Assembly: GCA_009809945.1 (NCBI GenBank)
Contig: WTPW01000157.1
Location: 517,511-581,510, forward strand
Source: Gigaspora margarita
Lineage: Eukaryota > Glomeromycota > Glomeromycetes > Diversisporales > Gigasporaceae
Direction of reading: 5' to 3'
DNA: 64,000 bases
Both the position numbers and the translations under genes were made by a program. Positions 11,160-23,513 of the stretch are shown here, one piece after another. Below the pieces are notes generated by a model, which was not told where the DNA came from, made no database searches, and saw nothing but the letters and a program-made list of their open reading frames with translations. Position 1 is the first letter of the stretch, and each line of letters opens with the position of its first letter.

Positions 11160-12230
11160 AAGCAAATTTATAATTATTTTTTTTAAAAATAAATATAACT
11201 TATAATAACTTATAATATTATAAAGAAAATAGAGCTATAGAAGTGGTTTAGACATGACAACAAACGTTTTTCTAACTATTGTAAAACAATAAACAATCTA
11301 AATGAAATTTTAGTGCTACATTTTTTTTAATAAATTGCAAGTTTTTTATTAGATAAATTTTTTTAGAATTCATTTACTGATAAGTAAACATAATTGAAGC
11401 TACGGTTTATTATTAATCACAGTAATTCAAATAATTTACTAATATCGAAAACACATTTTGCTAAATTATGTCACAGATTCCGCAGGTCCTTGGTTGGCTA
11501 ATTTAGTGATAAATTGGCAAATATTAATGTAAGGAGTGGAAATGTTCGGATATGTTCGGTTGCATAAACAATTAATCAACATAAAAGTACTAACGTGCTA
11601 TCTCTTAAGGCTTTGGCATACAAGCTTGCACGCTAAAATGATTTTGATCTATTTTGTACATTTACTCTATATTTTATTAAGTCGATCCCCCAATTTTCTA
11701 AGTTAAAATAAAAACATACCATGTTTTAATTATTATATGATATTTATCAATATTTCAAAAAATAAGTATTTATATCGCCGTAACAAAAAAGGAATTTTGC
11801 ACGTGACATTTATAAAGAATTTTTTACAATCGCATTTAAAGGGTCCTTTTATAATATAACATTGAAGTTGATCAAAAATTCTTCATGATCAACTTTATAT
11901 AATTGATTTTTGAAGTGATATTAAAAAGATAAGATAACTCAAAAGGATAGGTAAAAATGACAAATTTTTTAGCTACCATGTGAATTTGTACCTTTCATTC
12001 AGGTTATATCTCATACGTAGTTGCAAAGTGTTCCATGTAACTCGAATCTTGGAGAATCATTACAACAAATTAGAATATAAAACATATAAAAAAAATTTTT
12101 TTTCGAATTCAGTTTTCTTCAAAATATTTTAGCTACAAATTTGTATGCTAAACCGGACAGTTTAAGGGATAATTTCCTAAATAATTTAGTATCATTAGAA
12201 TTTTGGCAAGGAATGGCATGATGACATTCA
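11160..12230. other. Non-coding AT-rich DNA
   Basis: No gene, RNA or clear repeat boundary was recognised in this stretch. Confidence 0.4.
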
Positions 12231-12231
12231 A

Positions 12232-12640
12232 CATATTCCGATATAGATAAGGAGATTAATTCTGATGATTAGAAATTTTGGTTTAGCAAAAAAAGGTTGG
12301 CTCGGTCGACCGGCACGAGATTTTTTAGGATCGACCCTGGCCCATTATTTTTCCATCGGTCTATTAAACTGGCCTTATTTATTTCCAATAAAAAATTTTT
12401 ATTACAATCATTATGCTACAGTATAAAGATTTTTTTAAAATATCTAATTATTATACTGTATCTTTTATAGAAACATACGATTTTAAGATTCATTTTTATG
12501 ATATAGATAAGAAAATTAATTTTAATTAGAAAAATTGTGGTTAGCAAGAAAAGGTTGCCCAGTCAACCGGCTCGAGCTTTTTTAGGATCGACCCGCCCGT
12601 CCTATAAAAAAAAGTCGATCAGTGTTTTATATTCCATGAT
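12232..12640 (+). repeat. Diverged tandem duplication, unit about 265 bp
   Basis: Two direct copies share 'gatatagataag', 'tagcaa(a/g)aaaaggttg', 'tcgaccggc.cgag' and 'ttttttaggatcgaccc' (about 12240-12352 and 12500-12595). A third partial unit ('ttatttattt', 'cattatgcta') is seen near 12907-12960. The GC-richer core stands out from the surrounding AT-rich DNA. Confidence 0.6.
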
Positions 12641-12666
12641 TTTTCCATTCATGAAGTTTATTATTA

Positions 12667-12835
12667 GGCTTGTCTAGATTTTGTTGATCATGTGGCAGAT
12701 TCACAGAGCTTATTATGTATTCGGCTTGTCTATATTTTATCAATCATGTGGCAGATTCACGGAGTTTATAACCTTAAATCATGGAGATTATTCGGCTTGT
12801 CTAGATTTTATCAATCATGTGGCAGATTACAAAAT
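12667..12835 (+). repeat. Three-unit tandem repeat (ggcttgtctagatttt unit)
   Basis: Units begin at 12667, 12723 and 12794 with 'ggcttgtctagatttt' and continue 'tcaatcatgtggcagatt'. The spacing is 56 then 71 bp. An inverted single unit is present at about 8924-9003. Confidence 0.75.
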
Positions 12836-12849
12836 GTAACGGAAAAATT

Positions 12850-13907
12850 CTGAAAATTTTTTTACAAGACCATAATTTTTTTATCAGCCCGTATAGTTTA
12901 TTGAATTGACTTTATTTATTTCAAATATATGCTGTAAAAAATATTCATTATGCTATAGTATCAAGTATTACTTTAAATTATTACTACTCCTAAACTAGTT
13001 TGTCAATGCGAATAAAATAAGAATTTACTGTAGACTACTATATAACACTAATACACTAAGGCCATTTTTTCATTTATAAGTCAATGTATGTAATGAAGTG
13101 AATTTGGACAGAAATTATATTTGAACAAATTTGGAAATATAAAATTTATATATGTCCAAAATGAGTTTTTATTAGGCACACTAGTCCAAATGCAAACACT
13201 ATTTATACATACTATTTATAGCTAACTTTGCCTAATTTATAAAAATTAAAAAAAAAAATGGCGCTGTAACGTTACAGAACATATCAAGAGAAATTCTCAA
13301 AAACTGGTAACTGGCAAGAATTCAAAGTCATGGGAAAACATGCAGGCTTTAAAAAATTGACGTTTAATGATCACGCGCTCCTAAAAAAAATATTTTGTGT
13401 ATCTATAAAATTAATCTGATTTTAACCAAAACCAGGTATTAAAATAAGACGCACAAAAATGTATCGATAACATTATTTAAATTTTACATTTTAATTTTAA
13501 GTTGGTGAAACATAATGATTACGTTAGCAATTATAAATTTTAATTTTCTGATTTTAATAATTTAATAATTTTTATGAGAAAAACAAACGCAATAACAAAA
13601 TTTATGTGGCTTTAATTGTTATGGTGAATATTAATTTTAATTTTACCGAATTCGGAGAAATTTAAAGAATATGTAAAGAATAAATATAATGAAAAGCCAG
13701 ACGACAAAGTAAAAAATTGACCCTCACTATTATAGAATAAGGATAACAATTTAATAAAATTATTAGAAGCATTTGCTATAAAAAAAAGATTAAGAAACTA
13801 ATTTGCAATATACAAATAAAAAAATTGTAACGCCTTCTAAATATTAAAAGTTTGAAACCTAGCTCTAACAATTTGAATTAGAAGTCGTCATAAAAGGGAA
13901 AAAATTG
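12850..13907. other. Non-coding AT-rich DNA downstream of the PLDc_N-like gene
   Basis: No further gene was recognised. The part next to 13907 is the 3' flank of the minus-strand gene. Confidence 0.4.
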
Positions 13908-14306
13908 TTAGACCACACCTCCTCCTCTAGCACCACGACCACAACAGCTAAAAAGAAGGAAAAAATTTTATTAAAATCATATATTCAAAACAAAGATAAA
14001 TAATTTCAGGTTAAATAAAATAATTCAATTATTTACCAGTAGATAATTAAACCTCCTACAGGGAAGAAGAAAATTAAAAGTATCCATAAAAGTTTTGAAA
14101 GCATAGAACGACCTGATTGTAGGACTTCAAAAATTGCGATAATATCCAAGATTAACTAGAAAAAAAAATTTTTTGAATGGTTGAAATGGTTAATTATCGA
14201 AAAAGTAAACCAAATTCGAAAACAAAAAATGTATAAATATACTCACTATGATAAGTCCCAAAATACCACCCCATACTGGAGAATAAACAGTATCTGCGAG
14301 AGTCAT
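13908..14306 (-). CDS. Small two-pass membrane protein, PLDc_N-like (three exons)
   Basis: This is a predicted spliced gene on the minus strand. Exon 1 is 14306-14247, intron 14246-14156 (GTGAGT...CTAG), exon 2 14155-14037, intron 14036-13948 (GTAAAT...TTTAG), exon 3 13947-13911 plus stop at 13910-13908; 72 residues. It reads MTLADTVYSPVWGGILGLII, then LILDIIAIFEVLQSGRS and KLLWILLIFFFPVGGLIIY, then a Cys/Gly tail CCCGRGARGGGVV. The two hydrophobic segments, the charged/small linker and the 'LLWILLIFFFPVGGLIIY' block fit the PLDc_N family (the N-terminal membrane domain of cardiolipin synthases, which also occurs as a stand-alone small protein); no catalytic domain is present, so no enzymatic role is implied. 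Introns of 91 and 89 bp agree with each other. If the second intron is not used, the protein ends at ...IIYW (60 residues). It is the only host-like gene I can support in the window. Confidence 0.78.
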
Positions 14307-14884
14307 TTTTTTTAAAAAGTTTTTATTATTTTATTTCGTTAATTCGTTAATTTTCGTTCAATTGAAGAATTAAATCTTGAATGGTAGAAAAGAATCGTAT
14401 CTTTAATTTTTATATAGATATTTTATTTCGGAGTCTGAGAAGTGATTGGAAGATATTTTTAAGCTTTGTGTATTAAAAAATTTGACAATTTTAAACATGT
14501 GATTAAGAGACTAATCCTATTTTGAATATTTAATCTGATTACGGCATAGCTACGTAAAAAAATATCTATCCTAGCCATTGCAGATAAATGTTAAACTCAG
14601 CCATTGCAGATTAAAAAATGAATACGTAAATATGTGCATATTTAGTATGAAATGGAAACACAGACAATGTTACCTAGAATTTTCGCTTGGAAATAAAGAA
14701 ATACTTTAAAGGTAGAACAAAACAGTATGTTTTGTTTTTTTAAAAAAAATTTAAATCCCTTAAAAATATTACTATTATTAAATATTTTTCCTTAATACCT
14801 AATTAACGTTGATAACATTAATACGTATTATTTTTTTTTTAGGTTTATATCTGCTATGTAGCAAAATGATAAAAAAGGTTATCA
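14307..14884. other. Upstream region of the PLDc_N-like gene
   Basis: This is AT-rich sequence that probably includes the promoter of the minus-strand gene. A direct repeat 'agccattgcagat' lies at 14574 and 14600. No TATA box or motif can be singled out. Confidence 0.35.
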
Positions 14885-14909
14885 TTGTTATTATTATTAT
14901 TGTTACGTA

Positions 14910-14945
<36 letters not shown>
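14885..14945 (+). repeat. (ATT)n microsatellite
   Basis: Two runs of 'att' units are interrupted by 'gttacgtatttt'. Simple sequence only; the overlapping Ile-rich frame is not a gene. Confidence 0.9.
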
Positions 14946-14949
<4 letters not shown>

Positions 14950-17651
14950 TGTTGTTATTTTTGTTATTTTGTTTTTTTTTTGTATAAAGATGCGCCATAT
15001 TAAGAAATTGGTCCCTCATATTTAATTAAAAAATATAATTCAAATCTACCCAGATCAATTCATTTTTGATATCGGGATCTGGCATTAAATGTACGATGTA
15101 CATCGTTTACAACCTGATACGGAATTAGAATCAGACGTTTTTAAAACATTCGATCACCTCATTTTTGGTAATAACTGGGCAAAACATAGTGAAAACAATA
15201 AATTCTACATACGTACTACGTACGTACATGTGATTCACATGCTACAATAGAATTGTATTAGTGACGATTTAGTATCACATCATTTTACTTATTACATCAT
15301 TCAAGCCAATTTACTATATATGTTTGTGTTATATGTTGTTAAACCCTTAAACTAGTTCTATCAGGATCCTAAACTTAAACTAGTTTTATCAGTATCCTAA
15401 AATTACTAGTGATTCGTTATTAGATTAAGCTAGAAAGAGCACATCATGCCAAAATTCCATTAAAAAAAAAAAAGAAGCTTTTTCATTAATGCGCAGAAAG
15501 TAATTTCATAAGTGAAATTATTATACGTATAATAGATTTTTTTTTGATTTTTTGCGTTACACCTTGAAATTAACTAGTGAAATTTCCTGATTTGGTAACG
15601 CTAGGACAAATTAGTCAATCATTTAATGTAAGGAATCCATTTCGATTAAAATTGGTACTGTTTACCATTAATTGTTAAAACTCTAACCGTAAATGAATCT
15701 TTTTGTTTCACAATTAACTCCAACAACAACGTAATGCTTGTGCCTTCAATTAAAGAATCCTTTTAATAAAATTTCAGCCACTTTTTTATTAATTGTTTTT
15801 TTGTATTGTCCATTCGCATAATGTTACGTATTTAGGTTATGTAATGGTGTAATGATTTTGCTGGGAGAATACCTTGTAAAAGCAACCCAGTTTATTTAAC
15901 GACTCGAAACTAAATACGTAAGTATATAATCACTCGTAAAGCTGAACCTTTAATCAATCATGCATGACTTTTCCCCGATAAGTCTGCCGATTTGATTAGA
16001 TTTTCAATCCATAATACGCATATATGATAAGAGTATAGTCCCGTTAACTACCGGTAAAAGCTTCAAAATACATAATCTTCAAATGCTTTATGACACCTGA
16101 TCCTGTGATTAGATTTTGATGATTTAACCACTTTTCGTTACATCTCTTTCGTGACATTCCAATAAGCTATGTATCACATGATTTTAGGATCACATGTTAA
16201 CCTCATTTGATAATCAATATTACTGTACTACGCCACGTAGATCCACATTCTTATTCATTTTGCCCAATGGGAGATTTCAAAATAAAGATCAGAGATTCTT
16301 ATTTTTTTTCCGATTTATATTTCAACATAATGAAAATTCTATTTAGAAAAGTTTCCACTTATTTTCGAAATGCGCCACTTATTTGTTCTAATTTTTATAG
16401 TTATTGTATTTCTAACGGAATTATCATATCTATAATATATATACAGAAGAAACATCCAATTTTAATACTATTTTAATTTGTTTTTAAGTTATTATATAAT
16501 CACTTAATCATTACTAGAAGCTAATATATGTTAGCAATACGCCTACTACTACTTAATTTCAAGTTTCATCAGGTAAAATATACAATATTAATTATATTAT
16601 TAATTATAACATTTGTTATATTTATTTCATGTAGTCATATATATATATACTGTATATATAATATATATATATATATATATCATATTTATCGTATTTATTA
16701 GAGTGATCCAAAAATAATGATTAGATGTCAATTTCGAATAAAATCACAAAATAAGTGATCTTTATATTCTATTTTTTTTTTTTTATATGATAATACTTTA
16801 AATATTTATATATGAAAATTCTCTATAAGAGAAATAAGTTTTAATCTTACTCAAAACAAATAATCAATAATATATAATTATTAATGTCCTCATAAATTAA
16901 TATATAGTTATGATGCCTCTTTCGTAGTTCCATACTATAATCATCTTGTTAAGTTGTTAATCAGCATTTTGTAATCATCCCTTAAAGCTGTATAGTTATA
17001 ATCTTCATACTCTTACTATAAAAAGGTGAAGTTTGAAAGTGACAGTGCACACATCAATTTAATAAACCTCAATATGTGATCGAAAATCAATGCCTCATTA
17101 ACACTGAATTTATAGTTATTAAGTACCTTGGTTTGAGTACCAAATTAATATTTGTAATCAACTTTTTCGTTATTATGCCCAAAAGTTAAAACTCATGTTT
17201 ATTTTGCAAATTCAAATATTCAATTTTAAAATATATATATATAAATTCGAATTTATGAATTATTCGATTTATTTCTAAATATTCGAAATATTTAATATTA
17301 TTATATTTAATCACATTTGCAACTAAAGACATCTATTAGTTGAGATATATTTTGAGACGCTTTATGAATGGAATGTTTAATAATGTTATAAAATTAATAA
17401 TCTCTTAATAACTTCGATAAATGATAAAGTTCGTACTACGCAAGTATCAAAATTAAAAGATATACATCCCAATCATATATATTACTAATATTTCAATCGT
17501 GTTTTCTCGTTTTAAGGTTCGTCATTCTCAAAGGTGAGAATGCTTTGTGATAATTATTTCTCAATTAAGGTTAGATTGATGTTCTTCTCGAACATTACCT
17601 AATCATTTCTGTGCAGTTTAGGTTTACGATATTAAATTTTTATATAAATTT
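14946..17651. other. Non-coding AT-rich DNA
   Basis: No gene is supported. An 89-codon plus frame at 16207-16476 has an ordinary amino-acid mix but matches no family I recognise and has no splice or context support. An (AT)n microsatellite lies at 16638-16680. Confidence 0.4.
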
Positions 17652-17829
17652 TTGCCGTGGCTGAAACTGGAAAGATCTTGATTTAAATATATAAACCTTG
17701 CAAAAAAAAAACCTATCTATACTTGTTTATTATAAAAACTAAGCCTAAACCTTAACTATAAAAAATGCACCCCAAAAAATTTTGAAATTTTCATATAAAA
17801 TAGTTAAGGTTTCCAGTTTCAGCCGTATC
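17652..17829. repeat. Short TIR element (ggctgaaactggaaa termini)
   Basis: Terminal repeats are 'ggctgaaactggaaa' on the left and its complement 'tttccagtttcagcc' on the right, about 175 bp apart. The interior is AT-rich and non-coding. Target duplication not resolved. Confidence 0.7.
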
Positions 17830-19132
17830 AACTTTTTTTTTTTTTTTACGAAAAAAAATGGGTAAGTCAATCGAAACCAAGTAAATTTTTTTTATATTAA
17901 ATCTTTTTTATTTGGTTTAAAGTTTCAAACCATAGTAGTTTAGTAAAAATTTAACTAAATTTAATGAAAAAAATTTTTAAGTCATCAAAATTACCAATTA
18001 GCAGAATTAATTTTATCAAATTTCTGGTAAGTTTTTAAAAAATTTTTTTTTTTTATTTGCTTAATTGCTTGGTTTCTATTTTTGACTCAACCTATATTAT
18101 ATGTCGTGTTTAGTAATAATTTTATAGGTTTTTTTTTTTTTTGGTTTTGTTAAATTATATATAAGCATTATTTAATATGATTTAGTGCTACGAAAAAATT
18201 ATTTAAATTTGTCTGGAAAACTTGAAAACACTTTAAGATATAGAATTAAACTACTTCGATTCAAGGCAATGCCGAGACTTGGTACTTATATCCTCTAGAA
18301 TTAAATTCTATTAGAATTATTTCTTAAATAGTTTGGGTAATATAAAAGAATGTCATATCAACTTTAGCCGTTGGAAAATGATTATAGGAGGAACGAGCAA
18401 AAACCGCTATTTCTTTAAAGTAACGAACAGTATATAATAATATTTTCACCAAGATGGTTTCAAAGTGCCACGTCGAATTTTTGTTTCGTGCCAAAGATCG
18501 TTATACTGGCGAAATTAATATATCTTTCATTATTATTATCATTTATAATATTGTTATAGATAATTTGATTATTATAATTATAAGAAAGGTTGAACAACGC
18601 GACGACAGGTTATTGATGTAGATCTATTCTTAATTAAGGTTAATTGCTATTTTTTTTTTGAACGCCCTGTTTATAACGATAACTGATAAATGATAAGGTA
18701 TAATTATAACTGATAAGATTGTTATTGATAAGATACTTTCAATATTAAATTAAGTACGTACGTATGCATACAATGCTTGGCAAATTATGAAAAATTATTT
18801 TCATCAGAGATAATGTCACACAAAATGCTGCGTAGCAGCATATAGGTAACCTTAATTCTAATTGAAAAAAAAAATTCTGTTATTTGTTATTAGTTGTAAA
18901 CTCATATGATCATGAATTATTTATTTTCATGTGTTATGACGTAATATATAGTTATTGCATGCGAAGTATGAAATAACGGTTTTATTCAATGATATACTAT
19001 AAAATAAGATCAATAATTTTATCATATAGAAATACCATAAAATATTTGATTCATTTATAGACTGATCATAGTAAAGCATTGAATAATATATAGTTATTCA
19101 AATTAAACTTCAGTCAATAACTCTCTGCAAAT
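17830..19132. other. Non-coding AT-rich DNA
   Basis: Nothing recognisable apart from homopolymer A/T runs. Confidence 0.4.
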
Positions 19133-19404
19133 TAGAGTTGGAATCCGTGAATACCAAGGTTAAAAAATGAAATTCAATTAAAAGCAAATATTCAATTATA
19201 CATAATTGTGAATAGTCGAGGGTTAGATTGTATTTGATTATGAATATTCAATGAATATTTGAGTACACAAAATTCGGTGAATATTATTGAGAATTACTCT
19301 AACCAGAATACTCAATGAATGCCGTAAATTCTCTTAAATACTATTCGTAGATTACCAAATCCCGTGAATATTTATGAATGATTATTCAGTGGATCCCAAC
19401 TCTA
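19133..19404. repeat. hAT-like MITE, imperfect 8-bp duplication
   Basis: This 272-bp element has TIRs TAGAGTTGGAATCC and TAGAGTTGGGATCC (complement), with repeated 'gaatattcaatgaat' words inside. Flanks are 'ctgcaaat' and 'ctgtgaat' (6 of 8 bases). TIR start and 8-bp duplication fit hAT elements. Confidence 0.68.
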
Positions 19405-20935
19405 CTGTGAATCATGATCATTGATTGCCGGATAACATTAAGACTAGGCAAATCACGTTATACACCAATTTTGTCAAGTAACATCCGACGTTTAAATACG
19501 ACCATGTGATGTTTTTTCCTGTGATATTTTGCACATATAATTACATAATCTCGTACAAAAGATATCAAGACAAAAAAAAAAATCACATGAACATATAAAA
19601 TGTGAACAAGCCACAAAAATTGCTGGTCTCATAATCTCAAGCCAATCTGATTAGTCAGCAATGCTTGAACTGAAAACAAAATACTGTATAAATAAATAAG
19701 TGTATTTTAGTAACTCTTATTTATTTATAATTTTTCATTTAAAGTAAAAAATTTTCAATCGTAAATAATCTTATGCAAAATTAATATCCCGAATGGCTTG
19801 TAAATTATGCAAGCGACAATTTATGTGAAATGACTAATTTACATTGTTTGATCAAAATTAACTAGGATGGTTTAAAAACGTTAACTGTTTTGGAATCAGA
19901 AAATATGGGTCACACGAATATCAATAAACACTAATACTAACTAAAATTAACAAATTAAATTCTAATAATGGAAGGTTACGAAAGAAACGTGGAATGATTT
20001 GATCCGAGTAATTAGGGCTTTGGCAAATAGATTAGAGATCTAGATTACGTCATGAAGTTCTATTAGTGTCACGGGATTTAGTCAGTAGCTTAACTTATCA
20101 GGGATTCGAGTAGATACTTATATGACTCAATGTTTGAACTCCATCAAATCTCCTTTATTTAATTAAGATTTGGTTGCTTATATACTGTTTAAGTACATAT
20201 GGAATAAACTTATAAAAACTTTTAATCGTTTCTATTTACTTTTTCCTCATTGTTTCATAGTTCATCTCGATTTTGTCGATCTATACTATCTTCCATTTTC
20301 TACCCGATTTTACACAAGATTTAAGAATTGAAAAATCGACTGTACGACGCTGATTTGCATAACACTACTAAGAGGGGTAATTTGGCCTTTAACAATGGAC
20401 AAAGTAATTTTGTAAGAATTACTTATGAAGTAATATTAAGTATTTAATATTTATTTAAATACTTAATAACATGATAACGACCATGAGTAAGTAGTTAAAA
20501 TTCATGCTTATAAGCAATATATATATATATATTTTTTTTTTTTTGTTTGCTAAAATAGAATTATCGTAAGAATTACTTATTCTTAATTATGGACAAAAAT
20601 CTTAATTATTTTTATTTTTAAAATTAACACATTTTAAAAATAAGTGGGAGTTTAAAAAACTACCTTTTCTATCTTGAAAATCTGAAATGAGAAAATAAAA
20701 TAATTGCATTTTTTTTCTTTTTGAAAATATAATATTTAATATATTAAAGAGAATTTCTATACAAGTACATATAATAACTCAGAATTTTTGCTTATGAACC
20801 CATTTATCGGGTTCTAACAAAAAAATATTCCTTTTCAAAATTTTAGTATAAACTATAACTCATTCCAATCCCAAAGTTAATCCTTTACACTAAACCTTAA
20901 ATCAGGTTTAATTTTTGGTTTATATTTATATTTTA
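19405..20935. other. Non-coding AT-rich DNA
   Basis: No gene, RNA gene or repeat boundary recognised. Confidence 0.4.
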
Positions 20936-21192
20936 GGGCGCTGACAGAAAAGTGCTCAATATAGCCCCTCTCCCCGATGACTTCCCTGAAGGTTTTCCAG
21001 AACAATGACAAGTTCTAAAATAATCAAGAATATCTAATTGATTATTTTAGAACTTGTCATGGTTCTGGGGTGTTATATTGAGCTCTTATTTGTCAGTACC
21101 CCATGTTGATTGTTTTAGTATTTGCATTGTTTTGAGGCTATTGGGAAGGCTATCGGAGGGAAGCTATATTGAGCTCTTTTATGTCAGCATTC
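20936..21192. repeat. Palindromic MITE, TTA duplication
   Basis: The left TIR 'gggcgctgacag' then 'tgctcaatatagc' pairs with the right end 'gctatattgagctc...gtcagcattc'. TTA flanks at 20933-20935 and 21193-21195. An internal inverted copy of the terminus (21078-21107) and a hairpin 'gttctaaaataatcaa' / complement (21013-21056) lie inside. The 'gggcgctg' start is shared with the 50731 MITE. Confidence 0.75.
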
Positions 21193-21600
21193 TTATAGGT
21201 AACATGAATTTGTACAGCATTTAATTAATAGAGGTTGCATTGAAATTTTGGCTAAGGTCTTTTTTTTTTTTGCAAAAATGTTATATTTGAAAAGTGGATT
21301 TTGGTTAAAAGATATTTTACTTTCAAATATGTAAATATATTACGTTTTTATTTACTAAAAATATTGTAATATTTGGACCCGGGTAAAACATTACTATAAC
21401 ATAATACTAATAGTATATCCCAAATTGTCAAAATTATATTTAAAGTGGATGAAAGCTTTTTAATGTTATTTTATTAAAAATAGATAAAATTAATAAATTT
21501 TAGACCTGTTACATGTAAAATTTGGATAAAAAAAAGGAAAAAACAGTTTTTTTTTTTTAAAAGATTATTGATTAAAGAATTTTTGTAAAAAATTGTTATA

Positions 21601-22314
21601 CAGTGCGTACAACCTAGCCCCAACCAATAAAAATTTTAGCAGCCAAATTCAGATTTTATTTTTTATACATACGAAGAGGCCAATTTGATAAATTTAGCTA
21701 ATATTTATATATAAAGTGGCCAAATTTAAATTTTTAATATATATAAAGTGGCCAAATTTAAATTTTTAATATATATAAAATTAAAAATTAATCGTTTAAA
21801 GAGGTCAAATTTGCTTTTTTTATATATGGGCTGCCGTCAATAGAAATAAGGCAGATCTACATTTGAAAAAAAATTAATACCTTAACTTTCACAGCTCATA
21901 TATCGATGAATTTTAAAGTTATCTTAATGGTTTAATATTCAAATAAAAGCTTACGATTTGAGCTTTCTTTTGAATATTAAATCATCAAGATAGCTTTAAA
22001 ATTCATCGATGTATGAGCTGTGAAAGTTAAGGTATTAATTTTTTTTCAAATGTAGATCTGCCTTATTTCTATTGACGGCAGCCCATATATATCAAAGGTG
22101 ACCAAATTTCATATTTAATTATAAAACTACTATACTTCAACCTGCTATAACTTTTTTATAAATAGATTTAAAAAAATTTAAGAATGTGGAAGTGTTTAGT
22201 TTGTTTTGATTTAATATTTTAAGATAGTATTTTTTGTTTACTATTTTTTTGAAGAAGAATTAACAATTTTGAATTTCAACAATTTTATTGGTTGGTACTA
22301 GGTTGTATGCATAA
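21601..22314. repeat. Non-autonomous TIR element, family B, copy 1
   Basis: Left terminus 'cagtgcgtacaacctagc' and right terminus (complement) 'tgcatacaacctagtaccaa' bound about 714 bp. The inside carries 'gtggccaaatttaaat' direct repeats and a long inner palindrome (21828-22087) with 'gggctgccgtcaatagaaat' arms that are almost identical. The 8-bp duplication is not clear. No transposase. Confidence 0.78.
21828..22087. repeat. Near-perfect 260-bp palindrome inside family B copy 1
   Basis: Arms start 'gggctgccgtcaatagaaat' and end with its complement; the centre is near 21957 around 'aagcttacgatttgagcttt'. I see only a few mismatches between arms, so transcripts would form a long hairpin. It is absent from the family B copy at 22425-24083, so it is probably a separate insertion. 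Confidence 0.78.
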
Positions 22315-22727
22315 TTGGATAAAAAATAATTAATTAATAATCCAAATATAATCTGCAGAATTACTATATTGGAACAATAGTAAATTTTGGAGTTAAGTAT
22401 GTACAATATAAATTTTTATTATATAGTGTGTACAGCCTAGTCCCGACCAATAAAATTGATGAAATTCAAATTGCAAATCCTTTTTTTAAAAAAAATAGTA
22501 AAAAAAAATACTATCTTAATTGATAATCCACCTGCAACTGGAGAGTGACGAAATGTAGCGTGCTTCCATCTAAAAATTCTTTTCTTATTAAATTAACAAT
22601 ACATGTCCACTAATTAAAAGTTGTAGAGCTCGTGGAGACGCATCTAATGGTGGTTAGATCATCCAAATCGGCCCAATGGATGGCGAGATATCATCGAAAA
22701 ACAATTTGCTGACTATATAAAATCCCG

Positions 22728-23147
22728 TTACATATGAAAATCACTATAGGCAAAATGTGGCGTGCTTCCATCTAAAATTTTTTTCTTACTAAGTTAATGA
22801 TGCATGCCCACTAATTGAAAGTTGTAGAGCTCGTCGAGACGCATCTAATAGTGGTTAGATCATCCAAATCGGCCCAGTGGATGGTGAGATATCGTCGAAA
22901 AACGATTGGCTTACTATATAAAATCTCTATTAAACAATGTTTACATAGAAATTTTATATAGTCGTCCAATCGTTTTTCGACGATATCTCACCATCCACTA
23001 GGCCGATTTGGATGATCTAACCACCGTTAGATGCGTCTCGATGAGCTCTACAAACTTTCAATTAGTGGGCATGCATTGTTATTTAGTAAGAAAAAAATTT
23101 TTAGATGAAAGCATGCCATATTTCGCCTATAGTGATTTTTATATGTA
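22728..23147. repeat. MITE-A inner copy (palindrome)
   Basis: Termini 'aaaatcactataggc' and the complement at about 23124-23140 enclose two arms meeting near 22935. The arms share the MITE-A blocks 'gtggttagatcatccaaat' and 'tggatggtgagatatcgtcg' (plus or complement). It lies inside the larger MITE-A copy. Confidence 0.72.
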
Positions 23148-23148
23148 A

Positions 23149-23513
23149 GGCCACACAAAGTTAATTTTTCGGTTTGCATAACCTGGTGTTTCAAAATTCC
23201 GGTTGGTGGGTCAGATTTTTTTTTTTAATAGCTTTACGTGGTTTACGTGGCCTAAATTAATTCATGTTCACATCTAAGATCACACAAAGTTAATTCTTCA
23301 GTTTGTATAACATAGAATCAGAAAATTTTGTCTTTTTTTATCGGGCCTATTGGGTAATTACAGAAAATTAAGGTCATTATCAGGTGACACCGGAAAAAAA
23401 TTAAATAGCAAAAATGGAATAATTGGCACAATAAGGATTTAAAAAAAAAATTTTTGTTTTAGAAAAATTGGATCAGCGGGTTATGCAAAATGAAAAATTA
23501 ACTTTGCGTGGCC
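23149..23513. repeat. MITE with TAA duplication (ggccacacaaag termini)
   Basis: TIRs are 'ggccacacaaagttaatttt' and 'ggccacgcaaagttaatttt' (complement of the right end). TAA flanks at 23146-23148 and 23514-23516. An internal direct copy of the terminus lies near 23281-23315. Fits PIF/Harbinger-type MITEs. Confidence 0.77.

Noticed and set aside
10749..11165. Three overlapping frames with 'FTDRR/HRHVISPT' type repeats
   Set aside because: They translate the TTTCACCGACA words in different frames and both strands.
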